Source of the DNA: SVTX01 sp045612105
GTDB lineage: Bacteria; Bacillota; Clostridia; Oscillospirales; CAG-272
Length of the DNA stretch: 64,000 nt
Assembly (NCBI GenBank): GCA_045612105.1
Contig: JAZKYL010000113.1
Span: 248,001 to 312,000, forward strand
Direction: 5' to 3'
Positions 51,826 to 61,700 of this stretch are shown here, in pieces. Made by a program: the position numbers and the translations under genes. Below the pieces are notes generated by a model. It saw nothing but the letters and a program-made list of their open reading frames with translations, searched no databases and was not told the DNA's origin. How positions within the stretch are numbered: the first letter of the stretch is position 1; every line of letters starts with the position of its first letter.

Positions 51826-51836
51826 AGTTTTATGAC
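51807..51836 (-). promoter_or_regulatory. Candidate sigma-E promoter of spoIVA
   Basis: On the minus strand GTCATAAA (51829-51836), 14-base gap, CATATAAT (51807-51814). Both resemble the sigma-E elements (approximately KMATATT and CATACAnT). The start site would fall near 51800, inside the hairpin. Confidence 0.6.
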
Positions 51837-51864
51837 AGTTTGTATTTTTTTAATCGGGACGAGC

Positions 51865-54129
51865 TCAAGATTCCATCTTGGACATCTCTCTCTGAGCCAT
51901 TACAAGACCGTAATAGATACCCTTTTTCTCAACAAGCTCGTCGTGAGTACCAACCTCGGCGATTCGTCCTTTATCAAGCACCACAAGGCGAGTAGCGTTT
52001 CGGAGCGTGGAAAGTCGGTGCGCTATCGCTATTGTCGTTCTGTTCTTAGAGAGGTTCTGCAAAGCATCCTGAATCTGCTTTTCGGTCTCGGTATCAAGCG
52101 ATGCCGTAGCCTCGTCGAGAATAAGTATTTTGGGATTGTGAAGCAGAGCGCGTGCAATCGCAACTCTCTGTCGTTCACCGCCCGAAAGACTGTATCCCTT
52201 CTCACCAACCTTTGTGTCATAGCCATCGGGAAGCTTGATAATAAAGTTATGACATCCCGCAAGCTTTGCCACAGCAATTATCTCTTCCCTTGTGGCATCA
52301 GGCTTTGCGTAGGCTATATTTTGATAAATTGTACCAGAGAACAAAAATGTCTCCTGGAGCACCACGCCCATTTGCGATCGAAGTGCGTCCTGAGAAATAT
52401 CTCTGATATCAACTCCGTCAACACAGATGCTTCCGTCCTCAACGTCGTACATTCTCATAATAAGATTTATCAACGTGGACTTACCAACACCCGATTTTCC
52501 CACAAGTCCGATAAATTCACCGGATTTTATATGAAGATCGATATTGGTCAATACTTCAGCACCGCTTTCATATCCAAAAGAAATATGATTTATATCTATG
52601 TCGCCCTTGATGATCGGTGAAGCTGCATTCTCCTTGTCGGATATCTCTTCACTCTCATCGATTATCTCAAAGACCTTGTTCGTCGAGGTAATAAAATCGA
52701 TTATACGCCTAGGCATATGAGAAAACATACGCAAAGGGCCGTATATCATACTTGCATATAGTGAAAACTTCGACATCTCACCAATAGTCATCGATCCGTC
52801 GAGTATCGAGTTTCCAACGTAAAACAAGATGATAAACTCACCAAAGCACATAAAAAACTGCATGATCGGCATTATTGCATACCAAAGGGTATCCGACTTA
52901 ATTTGAATATCTCTTTCTTCTGCTGCCGCACTTTCGTACCTTTCGGTTTCTCTGTGCTCCATACCGAAGGATTTAACCACCCTGATACCCGAAAAAATAT
53001 CATGAAGTACCGAGTTTGATTTCGATCCCGCCTGCCAGCATTTGCGGAAAAGCCTGTGTATCTTTTTCCAGAAAAAGCTGAAAGCAAACATAACAAGCGG
53101 AACCGGCAAAAGTATCAGCAAGAGCAACAAACTCAGATCATTGGCAATAAAAACAATTCCTATCGCTACAAAAAGCAAAGCCTGCTCAACCAACGAAGGA
53201 AAAGCATAAACCAAAAAATTCTGTATTTGTGCCACGTCATGAGATACGCGGCGCATAAGCTCTCCCGCGGTTCTCTTAGATATTTTTTCTATGGACAATC
53301 TCTGTATCTTCTCAAATAACATATTTCGAAGATCAACCACCATTGAATTGCTGGCATGAATCAAAGCATGACTTCTGAAAACACCTATTGCCCTCAAAAC
53401 TATCTGACACAAAAGCATCAGCAATACGATACAAGTATATTTTATTGCTTCCACATTCTCAGGAGTCTTGGAATTTATGTAATCATCGGTCAAAATCTTG
53501 TTAATTTCAGGTATTATAAGATTAAGCCCGCTTACAACGACGAACAAAATCACCGAAAGAATCACAAACCACTTATAAGGCTTGACTATTCCCCAAAGCC
53601 GCATAAGCGTCTTAAACTTGCTTGTACATCGAGGGCATTTCTCGGAACCTCTCGGTAAAGGTCTGCCGCATTTGGGACATACCTTCTTGTCGTCTGCCGC
53701 GTCTTCTTTTGAGTGATCTTTTTTAAGATTTTTTAACTTGTCGTAGTATTCAAATCCGCGTTCCTTTATACGGTTTATTTGTTTAACCGATTCTATCGCC
53801 TTTTTGGAGCACGTCATATCACCAATGCACAAAAGCTGCTCCGCGCCGTCGTTCAATTTACAGAACACAAATATTGTGCCAACACCGTTTTCGGTTTTGA
53901 GCTCCGATATCTCACTTAATGCGAATCTGTTCTCCTCTTTTCCATCAAGAAACAAAATCAGACTATCTCTATCGACGATTACCACACCGTCACGTCTCTT
54001 TCCCGGAACGACAGGATCAAGATTAAAGCTGAATGCCGTTACAAGATCTTCTTTTTTCAAGTCAGGACGCAGTTTTTTCACAGCATCCATAACTGATGGT
54101 TCAGACTTTTTCTTTTTTCTTCCAATCAT
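51865..54129 (-). CDS. ABC exporter (fused permease/ATPase) with N-terminal sensor-like domain and zinc ribbon
   Basis: A 754-residue half-transporter. Residues 1-145 are an extra soluble domain (VVIVDRDSLILFLDGKE). A zinc ribbon KVCPKCGRPLPRGSEKCPRC (about 150-170) precedes six membrane helices (about 190-470). The nucleotide-binding domain has GLVGKSGVGKSTLINL (Walker A, about 548), Q-loop GVVLQETFLF, LSGGERQRVAIARALL (signature) and ILILDEATASLD (Walker B), so it is competent for ATP hydrolysis. With the second exporter at 54750 it likely forms a heterodimer. The DUF1854 gene lies between them. Substrate unknown. GAAAGGCGG precedes the ATG. Confidence 0.88.
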   Translation of the reverse strand: MIGRKKKKSEPSVMDAVKKLRPDLKKEDLVTAFSFNLDPVVPGKRRDGVVIVDRDSLILFLDGKEENRFALSEISELKTENGVGTIFVFCKLNDGAEQLLCIGDMTCSKKAIESVKQINRIKERGFEYYDKLKNLKKDHSKEDAADDKKVCPKCGRPLPRGSEKCPRCTSKFKTLMRLWGIVKPYKWFVILSVILFVVVSGLNLIIPEINKILTDDYINSKTPENVEAIKYTCIVLLMLLCQIVLRAIGVFRSHALIHASNSMVVDLRNMLFEKIQRLSIEKISKRTAGELMRRVSHDVAQIQNFLVYAFPSLVEQALLFVAIGIVFIANDLSLLLLLILLPVPLVMFAFSFFWKKIHRLFRKCWQAGSKSNSVLHDIFSGIRVVKSFGMEHRETERYESAAAEERDIQIKSDTLWYAIMPIMQFFMCFGEFIILFYVGNSILDGSMTIGEMSKFSLYASMIYGPLRMFSHMPRRIIDFITSTNKVFEIIDESEEISDKENAASPIIKGDIDINHISFGYESGAEVLTNIDLHIKSGEFIGLVGKSGVGKSTLINLIMRMYDVEDGSICVDGVDIRDISQDALRSQMGVVLQETFLFSGTIYQNIAYAKPDATREEIIAVAKLAGCHNFIIKLPDGYDTKVGEKGYSLSGGERQRVAIARALLHNPKILILDEATASLDTETEKQIQDALQNLSKNRTTIAIAHRLSTLRNATRLVVLDKGRIAEVGTHDELVEKKGIYYGLVMAQREMSKMES

Positions 54130-54167
54130 TTTCTCACCGCCTTTCTTTTATATATTTTGAAGGCATA

Positions 54168-54719
54168 TTACAAGTACAACTCTATTTTTCTATAGCTCTT
54201 TCTGTCAAGAGAAGAAATGCTCTTTATGGTGTATCGGTTTCCGTCAACGTCAACAAGAATCGCACGGTCTTCTCCGGTATGTATTATGTTTCGAAAGGTG
54301 TCGCGCATCGTGAAATTCAACTGTTTGCCATCCTCGATCTTTACCTTCCAATATGAAAAACCGTATCTTTCCTTCACCTGGTTTATCTCTTCTATGATGG
54401 GAGAATAATACTTCCTTTCTATCTCGGTTTTTATAAGTTCGGCAAGGTCGCTGTTAAAATCGTCAATACTATATATCAGACCAACCTCTCGTCCCTCTTC
54501 ATCTGTCACCGAAATATACTCCCATAATAACTCATGTGGAAAAGCTCTGTGAAGAAAAACTCTGCTAAAGCACTTTTTTTCACCTTTATCGGTATACGTA
54601 AGCGTCAAAAAGCCGTTTTTCATCTCAAAGGTCGCGTTGCCGCCGTCAAGCCTTATTATTCTTGCGGCATCCTCTAGCATTATCTCACTTTTATTATCTG
54701 TTTTTTCTATCAATTCCAT
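54168..54719 (-). CDS. DUF1854-family protein
   Basis: A 183-residue soluble protein of the DUF1854 family: CFSRVFLHRAFPHELLWEYISV (about 48-70), REVGLIYSIDDFNSDLAELIKTELERKYYSPII-like region (about 76-108) and FTMRDTFRNIIH (about 133). Elsewhere DUF1854 proteins accompany ABC exporters, including an annotated pair in cyanophycin-metabolism loci of proteobacteria; no such genes are seen here. It sits between two exporter genes with short gaps (30 and 38 bases), so it is co-transcribed and probably an accessory or substrate-binding subunit. Its activity is unknown. Confidence 0.82.
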   Translation of the reverse strand: MELIEKTDNKSEIMLEDAARIIRLDGGNATFEMKNGFLTLTYTDKGEKKCFSRVFLHRAFPHELLWEYISVTDEEGREVGLIYSIDDFNSDLAELIKTEIERKYYSPIIEEINQVKERYGFSYWKVKIEDGKQLNFTMRDTFRNIIHTGEDRAILVDVDGNRYTIKSISSLDRKSYRKIELYL

Positions 54720-54749
54720 TATATCACCGTTTCCTTATAATAACCAATT

Positions 54750-57044
54750 TTACTCAGTTATTCCCGCATTTTTTAGCGCCTCAAGTTGAAGTGTATAAAG
54801 CTTATTATAAACTCCATCCTCAATATCAAGCAATTCCCTATGTGTTCCGCGCTCAGCAACCTTACCGTTTTCAATAACTACAAGCTCGTCCGCATCACGA
54901 AGAGTTGACAACCTATGAGCTATCATAATGGTCGTCTTATTCTCTGTAAGCGCGGTAATAGCGTTTTGTATCAACTTTTCAGTCTCGGTGTCCATAGCCG
55001 CGGTAGCCTCGTCAAGAATAAGTATTTTGGGATCTCTGAGAATTGCTCTCGCTATTGAAAGCCTTTGCTTTTCTCCTCCCGACAGCTCTTTGTAGCCAAA
55101 GCCAATCATAGTATTGTAAGCATCAGGCATTTTAATGATAAAGCTGTGGGCTCCCGCAAGCTTCGCCGCACGCACTACCTCCTCATAGGAAGCATTGGGC
55201 TTGGCATAGCGGATATTATCAAGTATTGATCCAATAAAGAAATACGTTTCCTGAGAAACTATCGCAATATTATCGTATAGTGCTTTAAAAGAAAGATCTT
55301 TAACGTTTATTCCGTCTACAAATATCTCCCCGTCATCAGGATCGTAAAGCCTCATCAGAAGATTGACCAATGTACTCTTTCCTGCACCGGTATGACCAAC
55401 AACGCCAAGTGTCCTGCCGGCATCCACGTCAAAGCTTACGTTATCTATTACCTTTCGGTTTTGCGTATATGAAAAATTAACGTTCTTGAATTCAACTCTT
55501 CCCTCAATATGCTCAGGAGTGATTGCATTTTCCTTTTCGGTAATATCGGACTCGGTGTCGTATATTTCAAAAAGTCTTTGAAGCGCATTTGTACTTGATG
55601 CCGACCAGTCTATCATATCGGCAAAAAAGTACATAGGGCTATATATCATATTAACGTAAGCCACAAATTTTATCAGCTTACCATAGGAAAAACCGTTATA
55701 ACCCGAAATAACCATCCATCCGCCGACACCAAGAGCTATAATATTTCCAAAATATAGTATAAGACCCAGCGCGGGATATACCGTGTTATTAAATAACGAT
55801 ATCTTTTTTTGATTCTTCGCTGCCCTTTTGCTTGTCTTATTAAACCTTTCGATCTCGGCTTCCTCTTGTGAAAAAGCCTTAACCACTCTCATTCCGCCAA
55901 GCACGTCGGAGAGCTGAGAGTTAAGTGCCCTGGAGCCCGAATAATTCTTAGCATGTAGCTTTGTCTCCTGACGGTAGCTCTTCAAAATTAACAAAAAGAA
56001 TAACGGAACTGTTACAAGAGACAGCGCGGCAAGTAACGGATTCTCAATAAACAGTATTACGCAAACCACAACTACCTGCACTATGTTTATCAAAAAATAC
56101 GGAACTCCGTCACAAAAGAAAGAGTAAATGGTATTTGAATCGTTATTTACCTGGGTCATAAGTCCACCGGTCTGTCTTCCACCGAAAAAGGTCAAAGAAA
56201 GCTTTTCAATAGACTTAAATACTGTCATCTTAAGATCAAACACTATTCGCGCGGCAATTTTAGCGGAAATAAAACCGTTAACAATTGAAAACAACTGCGA
56301 CAAAAGCCTTGTAGCTATTATAATGCCTATAACAAGTAATATTTCGCCAAAAAAGCTTCCGTCAGGATTAAGCACCTCATCAAAGAAAAACTCATTTGAA
56401 AAATATGGCACCAAAACACTTGTAGCAGTAAGCAGGATCAATGACATCAGCATTACCGCTATATATTTCTTATACTTGGCAAGAAACATTCCAAACCGAC
56501 GGTAAAGCTTACCCTTTTCCATACATTTAGGACAAATTTTTCTGTTCTTGTCTGGATAGCGCATTCCGCATTTAGGACAACAACGCTCCGCGGGATCATC
56601 CTCTTTGTCGATCTCAAAATCGGGCGAGACGATATCCCCTTTCTTCATTCTCTCAAAATATTTTATTAACAAAAGGACAGAATTTCGGCACGTGTTGGTC
56701 AGCGCCGTCAAGAAGATATATTCCCCATCTGCTGTCTTTGCAGTAAGTCTTGCGCTGGATAGCATTTCCTCACATTTCAATGCCTCTATACTTGACACAT
56801 CATATTCACGGAAGGATTCTTCATTCCAAACCTTTTCAAGACGGCTATTTCCATCCACTCTATCAAGAGCGACCGAACCGCTTATAACAAATAGCTTGTC
56901 TGTTGTCACCAAAATGTACGTATCGCAAAAAATATGCTCGTCATTCATATCGCAATATGCAGCAAGCATAAGATCGTTAGAGTTCACGCCTTCGCTTTCT
57001 AGTGATCTATATATATATTCGGGTATCTTATCGGTTATCAGCAC
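54750..57044 (-). CDS. ABC exporter (fused permease/ATPase) with N-terminal domain and zinc ribbon, partner subunit
   Basis: A 764-residue half-transporter with the same build as the exporter at 51865. An N-terminal soluble domain (about 1-160), a zinc ribbon RCCPKCGMRYPDKNRKICPKC (about 170-192) and six helices (about 205-500) come first. The nucleotide-binding domain has GVVGHTGAGKSTLVNL (about 570), LSGGEKQRLSIARAIL and ILILDEATAAMD. Both subunits therefore keep full catalytic motifs. The start is GTG 57044, directly supported by AAAGGAGGTG; upstream ATGs in the frame lack sites. It is the first gene of the three-gene operon, which ends before spoIVA. Confidence 0.88.
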   Translation of the reverse strand: MLITDKIPEYIYRSLESEGVNSNDLMLAAYCDMNDEHIFCDTYILVTTDKLFVISGSVALDRVDGNSRLEKVWNEESFREYDVSSIEALKCEEMLSSARLTAKTADGEYIFLTALTNTCRNSVLLLIKYFERMKKGDIVSPDFEIDKEDDPAERCCPKCGMRYPDKNRKICPKCMEKGKLYRRFGMFLAKYKKYIAVMLMSLILLTATSVLVPYFSNEFFFDEVLNPDGSFFGEILLVIGIIIATRLLSQLFSIVNGFISAKIAARIVFDLKMTVFKSIEKLSLTFFGGRQTGGLMTQVNNDSNTIYSFFCDGVPYFLINIVQVVVVCVILFIENPLLAALSLVTVPLFFLLILKSYRQETKLHAKNYSGSRALNSQLSDVLGGMRVVKAFSQEEAEIERFNKTSKRAAKNQKKISLFNNTVYPALGLILYFGNIIALGVGGWMVISGYNGFSYGKLIKFVAYVNMIYSPMYFFADMIDWSASSTNALQRLFEIYDTESDITEKENAITPEHIEGRVEFKNVNFSYTQNRKVIDNVSFDVDAGRTLGVVGHTGAGKSTLVNLLMRLYDPDDGEIFVDGINVKDLSFKALYDNIAIVSQETYFFIGSILDNIRYAKPNASYEEVVRAAKLAGAHSFIIKMPDAYNTMIGFGYKELSGGEKQRLSIARAILRDPKILILDEATAAMDTETEKLIQNAITALTENKTTIMIAHRLSTLRDADELVVIENGKVAERGTHRELLDIEDGVYNKLYTLQLEALKNAGITE

Positions 57045-57289
57045 AAAAACACCTCCTTTTGCAACGCTCACCATTTTATTATATACCATATAATTGAACA
57101 TTTTGTAAATATCGACGAATTTTTCGCAAATTACGAATTAATTATATTCCCAACAGCGCCTATTGTCAATAAACCGTTCGTTGAAAACCAAAATTTGGGA
57201 GTGTTTTGTAATAATTTACAATTAACAAGTAGAAATAGTTTATCAAATGTGTTATATTGTTGTATAAAGTTAAATAAAGGATACTAAAT

Positions 57290-58681
57290 ATGAAAGGCTT
57301 AAAGACAATTTTTATCTGCTCAAATTGCAGTTATCATTCACCTAAATGGATGGGAAAATGTCCTTCCTGCTCCAAATGGAACACTTTTGTCGAGGACGTC
57401 ATTGACACTTCTCCCGAAGAACCGTCTGTTCCCAAAAGAAAGAGTATGCTCTCAAGCAATTCTGAAAATCGAGCGCTCTCGTATAGTGAGCTTGAGATCC
57501 CAGAATATATACGATCGGGTACAGGACTGTCTGAGCTCGATCGAGTGCTTGGCGGCGGTCTCGTTCACGGATCTGTGGTTCTGATCTCGGGTGAACCCGG
57601 TATAGGTAAATCCACTCTTCTTATGCAGATATCCGAGTGTCTTGGAGAAAGTCGTAAGGTGCTTTATATATCGGGCGAGGAATCTGGAGGTCAACTCAAG
57701 CTCCGTGCAAAAAGGCTCGGAGTTTCCGGAAAAAATCTGTTCGTTCTCACAGAAACAAATCTTGACAGCATCTTAAAAGAGACCGATAAAATAAAGCCAG
57801 ATATTATGATAATCGACTCGATTCAAACCATCTATGACGATGCAATCAAATCCGCCCCCGGAAGCGTTACCCAAGTACGAGAATCAGCGCTTACTCTGAT
57901 AAACCGAGCAAAAACCGAGGGCATTTCAATGCTTTTAGTCGGTCACGTCAATAAAGAAGGCGGCATCGCGGGTCCCAAAGTGCTCGAGCATATGGTTGAC
58001 GCAGTACTTTGCTTCGAAGGAGAAAAACTTCAATCATACAGAATAATACGCGCAAATAAAAATAGATTCGGATCCACTAACGAGATCGGCGTATTTGAAA
58101 TGAGCGACAAAGGTCTTATAGAAATTCCCAATCCTTCGGAAATGCTCCTTTCGGGCAGACCCAAAAACACTCCCGGCAACTGCGCGGTCTGCACCATTGA
58201 GGGCACTCGACCAATAATCGCCGAAATACAAGCACTGGTCTCCCCCACAGCATTCCCCTCCCCGAGACGTACCGCCAACGGCATTGATTACAACCGTCTT
58301 TGCCTCATAATCGCCGTTTTGGAAAAACGCCTTGGACTTAAATTTTATCAAAATGACGTTTATATGAACGTCATTGGTGGGCTTTACCTCAACGAGCCCG
58401 CAAGCGATGCCGCTATCGCTCTTGCTTTGATCTCATCCCTGACCGACAAATCTGTACCTGACGATCTCATAGCCATAGGCGAGTTAGGTCTTTCAGGTGA
58501 ATGTCGTGCCGTCTCAAATCTTGAGCAAAGAGTAAAAGAAGCAGCAAGATTAGGCTTCACTAAAGCAGTAGTCCCTGCTAAAAACGTAGAAAAACGCAAA
58601 ATTGACACCGATATTACTCTTATACCCATACAAAGCATTTATGAAGCAATCAAGGTTTTGGTTAAGCAGCTCGACAACTGA
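57290..58681 (+). CDS. radA: DNA repair protein RadA
   Basis: A 463-residue RecA-like helicase that processes recombination intermediates. It begins with the C4 zinc finger CSNCSYHSPKWMGKCPSC (10-27). The ATPase core has Walker A GEPGIGKSTLLMQ (about 100) and the family-specific KNRFG within RANKNRFGSTNEIGVF (about 254). The C-terminal Lon-like domain has NVIGGLYLNEPASDAAIALAL and GELGLSGECRAV, as expected for RadA/Sms. Length is normal. AAAGG lies before the ATG. It is divergent from the ABC operon and shows no terminator before the next lipoprotein gene. Confidence 0.96.
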   Translation: MKGLKTIFICSNCSYHSPKWMGKCPSCSKWNTFVEDVIDTSPEEPSVPKRKSMLSSNSENRALSYSELEIPEYIRSGTGLSELDRVLGGGLVHGSVVLISGEPGIGKSTLLMQISECLGESRKVLYISGEESGGQLKLRAKRLGVSGKNLFVLTETNLDSILKETDKIKPDIMIIDSIQTIYDDAIKSAPGSVTQVRESALTLINRAKTEGISMLLVGHVNKEGGIAGPKVLEHMVDAVLCFEGEKLQSYRIIRANKNRFGSTNEIGVFEMSDKGLIEIPNPSEMLLSGRPKNTPGNCAVCTIEGTRPIIAEIQALVSPTAFPSPRRTANGIDYNRLCLIIAVLEKRLGLKFYQNDVYMNVIGGLYLNEPASDAAIALALISSLTDKSVPDDLIAIGELGLSGECRAVSNLEQRVKEAARLGFTKAVVPAKNVEKRKIDTDITLIPIQSIYEAIKVLVKQLDN

Positions 58682-58746
58682 GTCAAATCGATTGCAAAAA
58701 CAACACATAATTTATGGCAACCAATCGTCAAGAAAGGAAAAAACAA

Positions 58747-61700
58747 ATGAAAAAAACAATTATTCCATTTCTTTCATTCCTATTGGCTCTATGTATGTTT
58801 ATAGGAACTCTCACTTCTTGCGGAGATTCTTCCAATCAAACTGAAGCCACAACAGACGACACAAAAGTCGATGTTACTACGGCTGAAAGCGAAAGCAAGC
58901 ATGAGAGTGGCGACCAGGAGATCACCTACGCCTCTGAAGAAACAACGGTCACTCACAACACACAAGAACCCGAAACAAGTAACAATGAAACAAACAGCGT
59001 CGAAACTCATGATGATACCGAAACCGAAAAACAGACGGTCAAAGATGAAACTGACACCGTTATTACAGTAACAGAAGCAACTACTGAAACCACAACTGAA
59101 ACCGCCATTGAAACATCTGCAGAAATAAATATTGAAACCGAGTCGGAAACCTTTTCTGAAACAGATACGGTATTTGTTACAGAAACTGTTACCGAATCAC
59201 CGGAAACAACCGCTAATTCTGAAGAAACCACCGATGAAGAGAAAGTAGAGGTAACTTTACCTGAAAACTCCCGAGAAGCTGCTATGATCGAGAATGCCAA
59301 TAAGCTGGCAAACGGTGTTCAGGCATACTTCCCTTATCCCGACAGAACCGGCTTCGCGTTCGAAAACCACGAGATGTATCTTGAGTATATGCTCTCCTCC
59401 TCCAAGGATCAGCAGGTTACCGCACTCAAGAATAAGGACGGTCATTCTTACGTAGAAAATACTATGGACGTATACGTCAGAATGAAAGATTCGGGCAAAA
59501 CCTATTACGCGTCCAAATCCACCATCCCCACCACAGCAAATCTTTACAGATTCGGTTACTATTATTACGAGGCAAGGCTTGAAGAGCAGGTCTTCTCCGA
59601 TGAAGTCATTATAACCGATGAGCAAAGAATTAGGCACAATCAAATATTTAATACTAACCAAATTGATGAAGAACATTATCAATTTATTGACAATGTTCTT
59701 TACGTAACCAACAACGATGAGGCAACCGACCCTTATATTATTTTTGGAAAATCATATGCCGGATTTACCTATTCAGCCGAGAAATATTCCTTCCTCAAGA
59801 TCAAAATGAAGGCTGATCCCAACTGTACGACCGGCGGTCTCGTTTTTATTATTGCAGGTAACGAGACCGGATTTAGTGCCAAACAATCGGTGGGCTTTAC
59901 CGTAATTCCCGACGACGAGATCCACGAGTATATTATCCCTCTGCATGGAATCGAGGGATACGAAGGCAAGCTCAAGGGTCTTCGCATAGACGTAAGCGGC
60001 TCGGGCGCATCATATGAAATACACGATATGCACCTCCTCGCTGTTGACGTCGGCGATGCCCCTACAAATCTCGCGCTTAACCGCTCCTTCCACGTCTACT
60101 CCGATAAAATGCACCAAACCATCCAGGTTGCTACCACCAAGGAGACCACGGGTATCGATGCCATCGGTATCACTACTTCAATAGCTAAGGAAACCGTTAC
60201 CAAGCTTATTGCAGTTGATAAAGATGATAATAAGTATGACGATATCGACTCCGTTACCGATTGGAGCACGATCTCCCACGTTGCATTTGATATTATCGAC
60301 GCAGGTATTTTCGGATACATTCTTCCTCACGACGGAACCGGTGGAACGATCAAGGTAACGCTTGATGGCGACAATTACGTCGTTATCCAGGAAAGAATTC
60401 CCGAAAACGGAACTATTATTCCATCCAGAGGCGAATACGACCAGGAAAAAGGCTACTATAAAGGTGTAGTTGCTCATAATGCTAACGATTTTTACATCAA
60501 CCACAGAATTTATACCGACTCAAGCCACGATTTCAACGATTTTTTGGCAGAGGCTTATATTGAAACTAATCCTATTCCCGACCGATTGATCAACGTAGCC
60601 TCCTCCTCTACGGGTGCCGTCTACTCGGGCTACGATACCGCACGCGGAATTTACAGGTTTACCTTATCGGGTCCTTCAAGCGGATTCAATGATCCCTATT
60701 ATAAGCACCCCAATAAGCACTATAACGTTAACTTCACCATCAAAGCTCCCGATAATTGGGACAGCAACAGAAGCATTTACGTTATGACATATACAAGCGT
60801 AGGCTCTCTTGAAAGCGCGGCTATTCTTGATAAAGAGCAGCTTATGCTCCCCATCCCCCTTGAAGTAGGCAAGAACTTCAGCGAGGCGTCAGGCGAAAGA
60901 AACATATTCAATATCAACGACGAAACATACGGTGAAGTCATCTTCCCCATGGTACTCAAAGCAGGCGAGAAGAACCAGTACACCGTTCTTAACCTGTATC
61001 AGAGATGGGGTAACTTCCCTCTCAAGCAACTCTCCTGGATTCAGTTCCACTCTCCCTACTATCACCTCTCCACAGGAGTAACCGAGACCAACTGTATCCT
61101 TCCTTGGTATACAACCAAGAACTCCAAGGGTCTTAACACCCTTCCCGACTACAGAACCATGTCTGCTCCCTTCTGGGCAAAGCAGCCTCAGCATAACAGC
61201 TGCGGAGTTCACCAGTGGCTCATCTATACCGATGCCGAGGGCAATCGAGTTACTTCAGAGAATATATACGATCAGATCAATTCCTACGGTCCCACCTACG
61301 CCGATGTAAGAATGGATTATATTTCAGACGACGGAAAGATCAAGATCAGCTACACCCATACTGAAATGCCTCAGCTCGACGAAAACAGAACGTTCTACGA
61401 AATGAAATACGAAATTCTCGAGGACGTTACCATCAACGATTTCAGAAACAACTTCCAATTTTACTCCGTATACCCAAATAATAACACTGGTTATTATACC
61501 AAGGTAGGCTATCTCGGCACCGATAATAAGCCTCACTATGAGGAGGCGGTTATGGATACCAAGGACGAAAACGGTAACACCGTAGCAGCCACCCCCGTTA
61601 TGTATAAGCTCGGTGACAAGTACCCCTATTTCTCCTTCTTCGATATGGATAACGCTAATCCCAAGCATCAGGAGGGCTACGCTAACGTAGCGGTTCTTAT

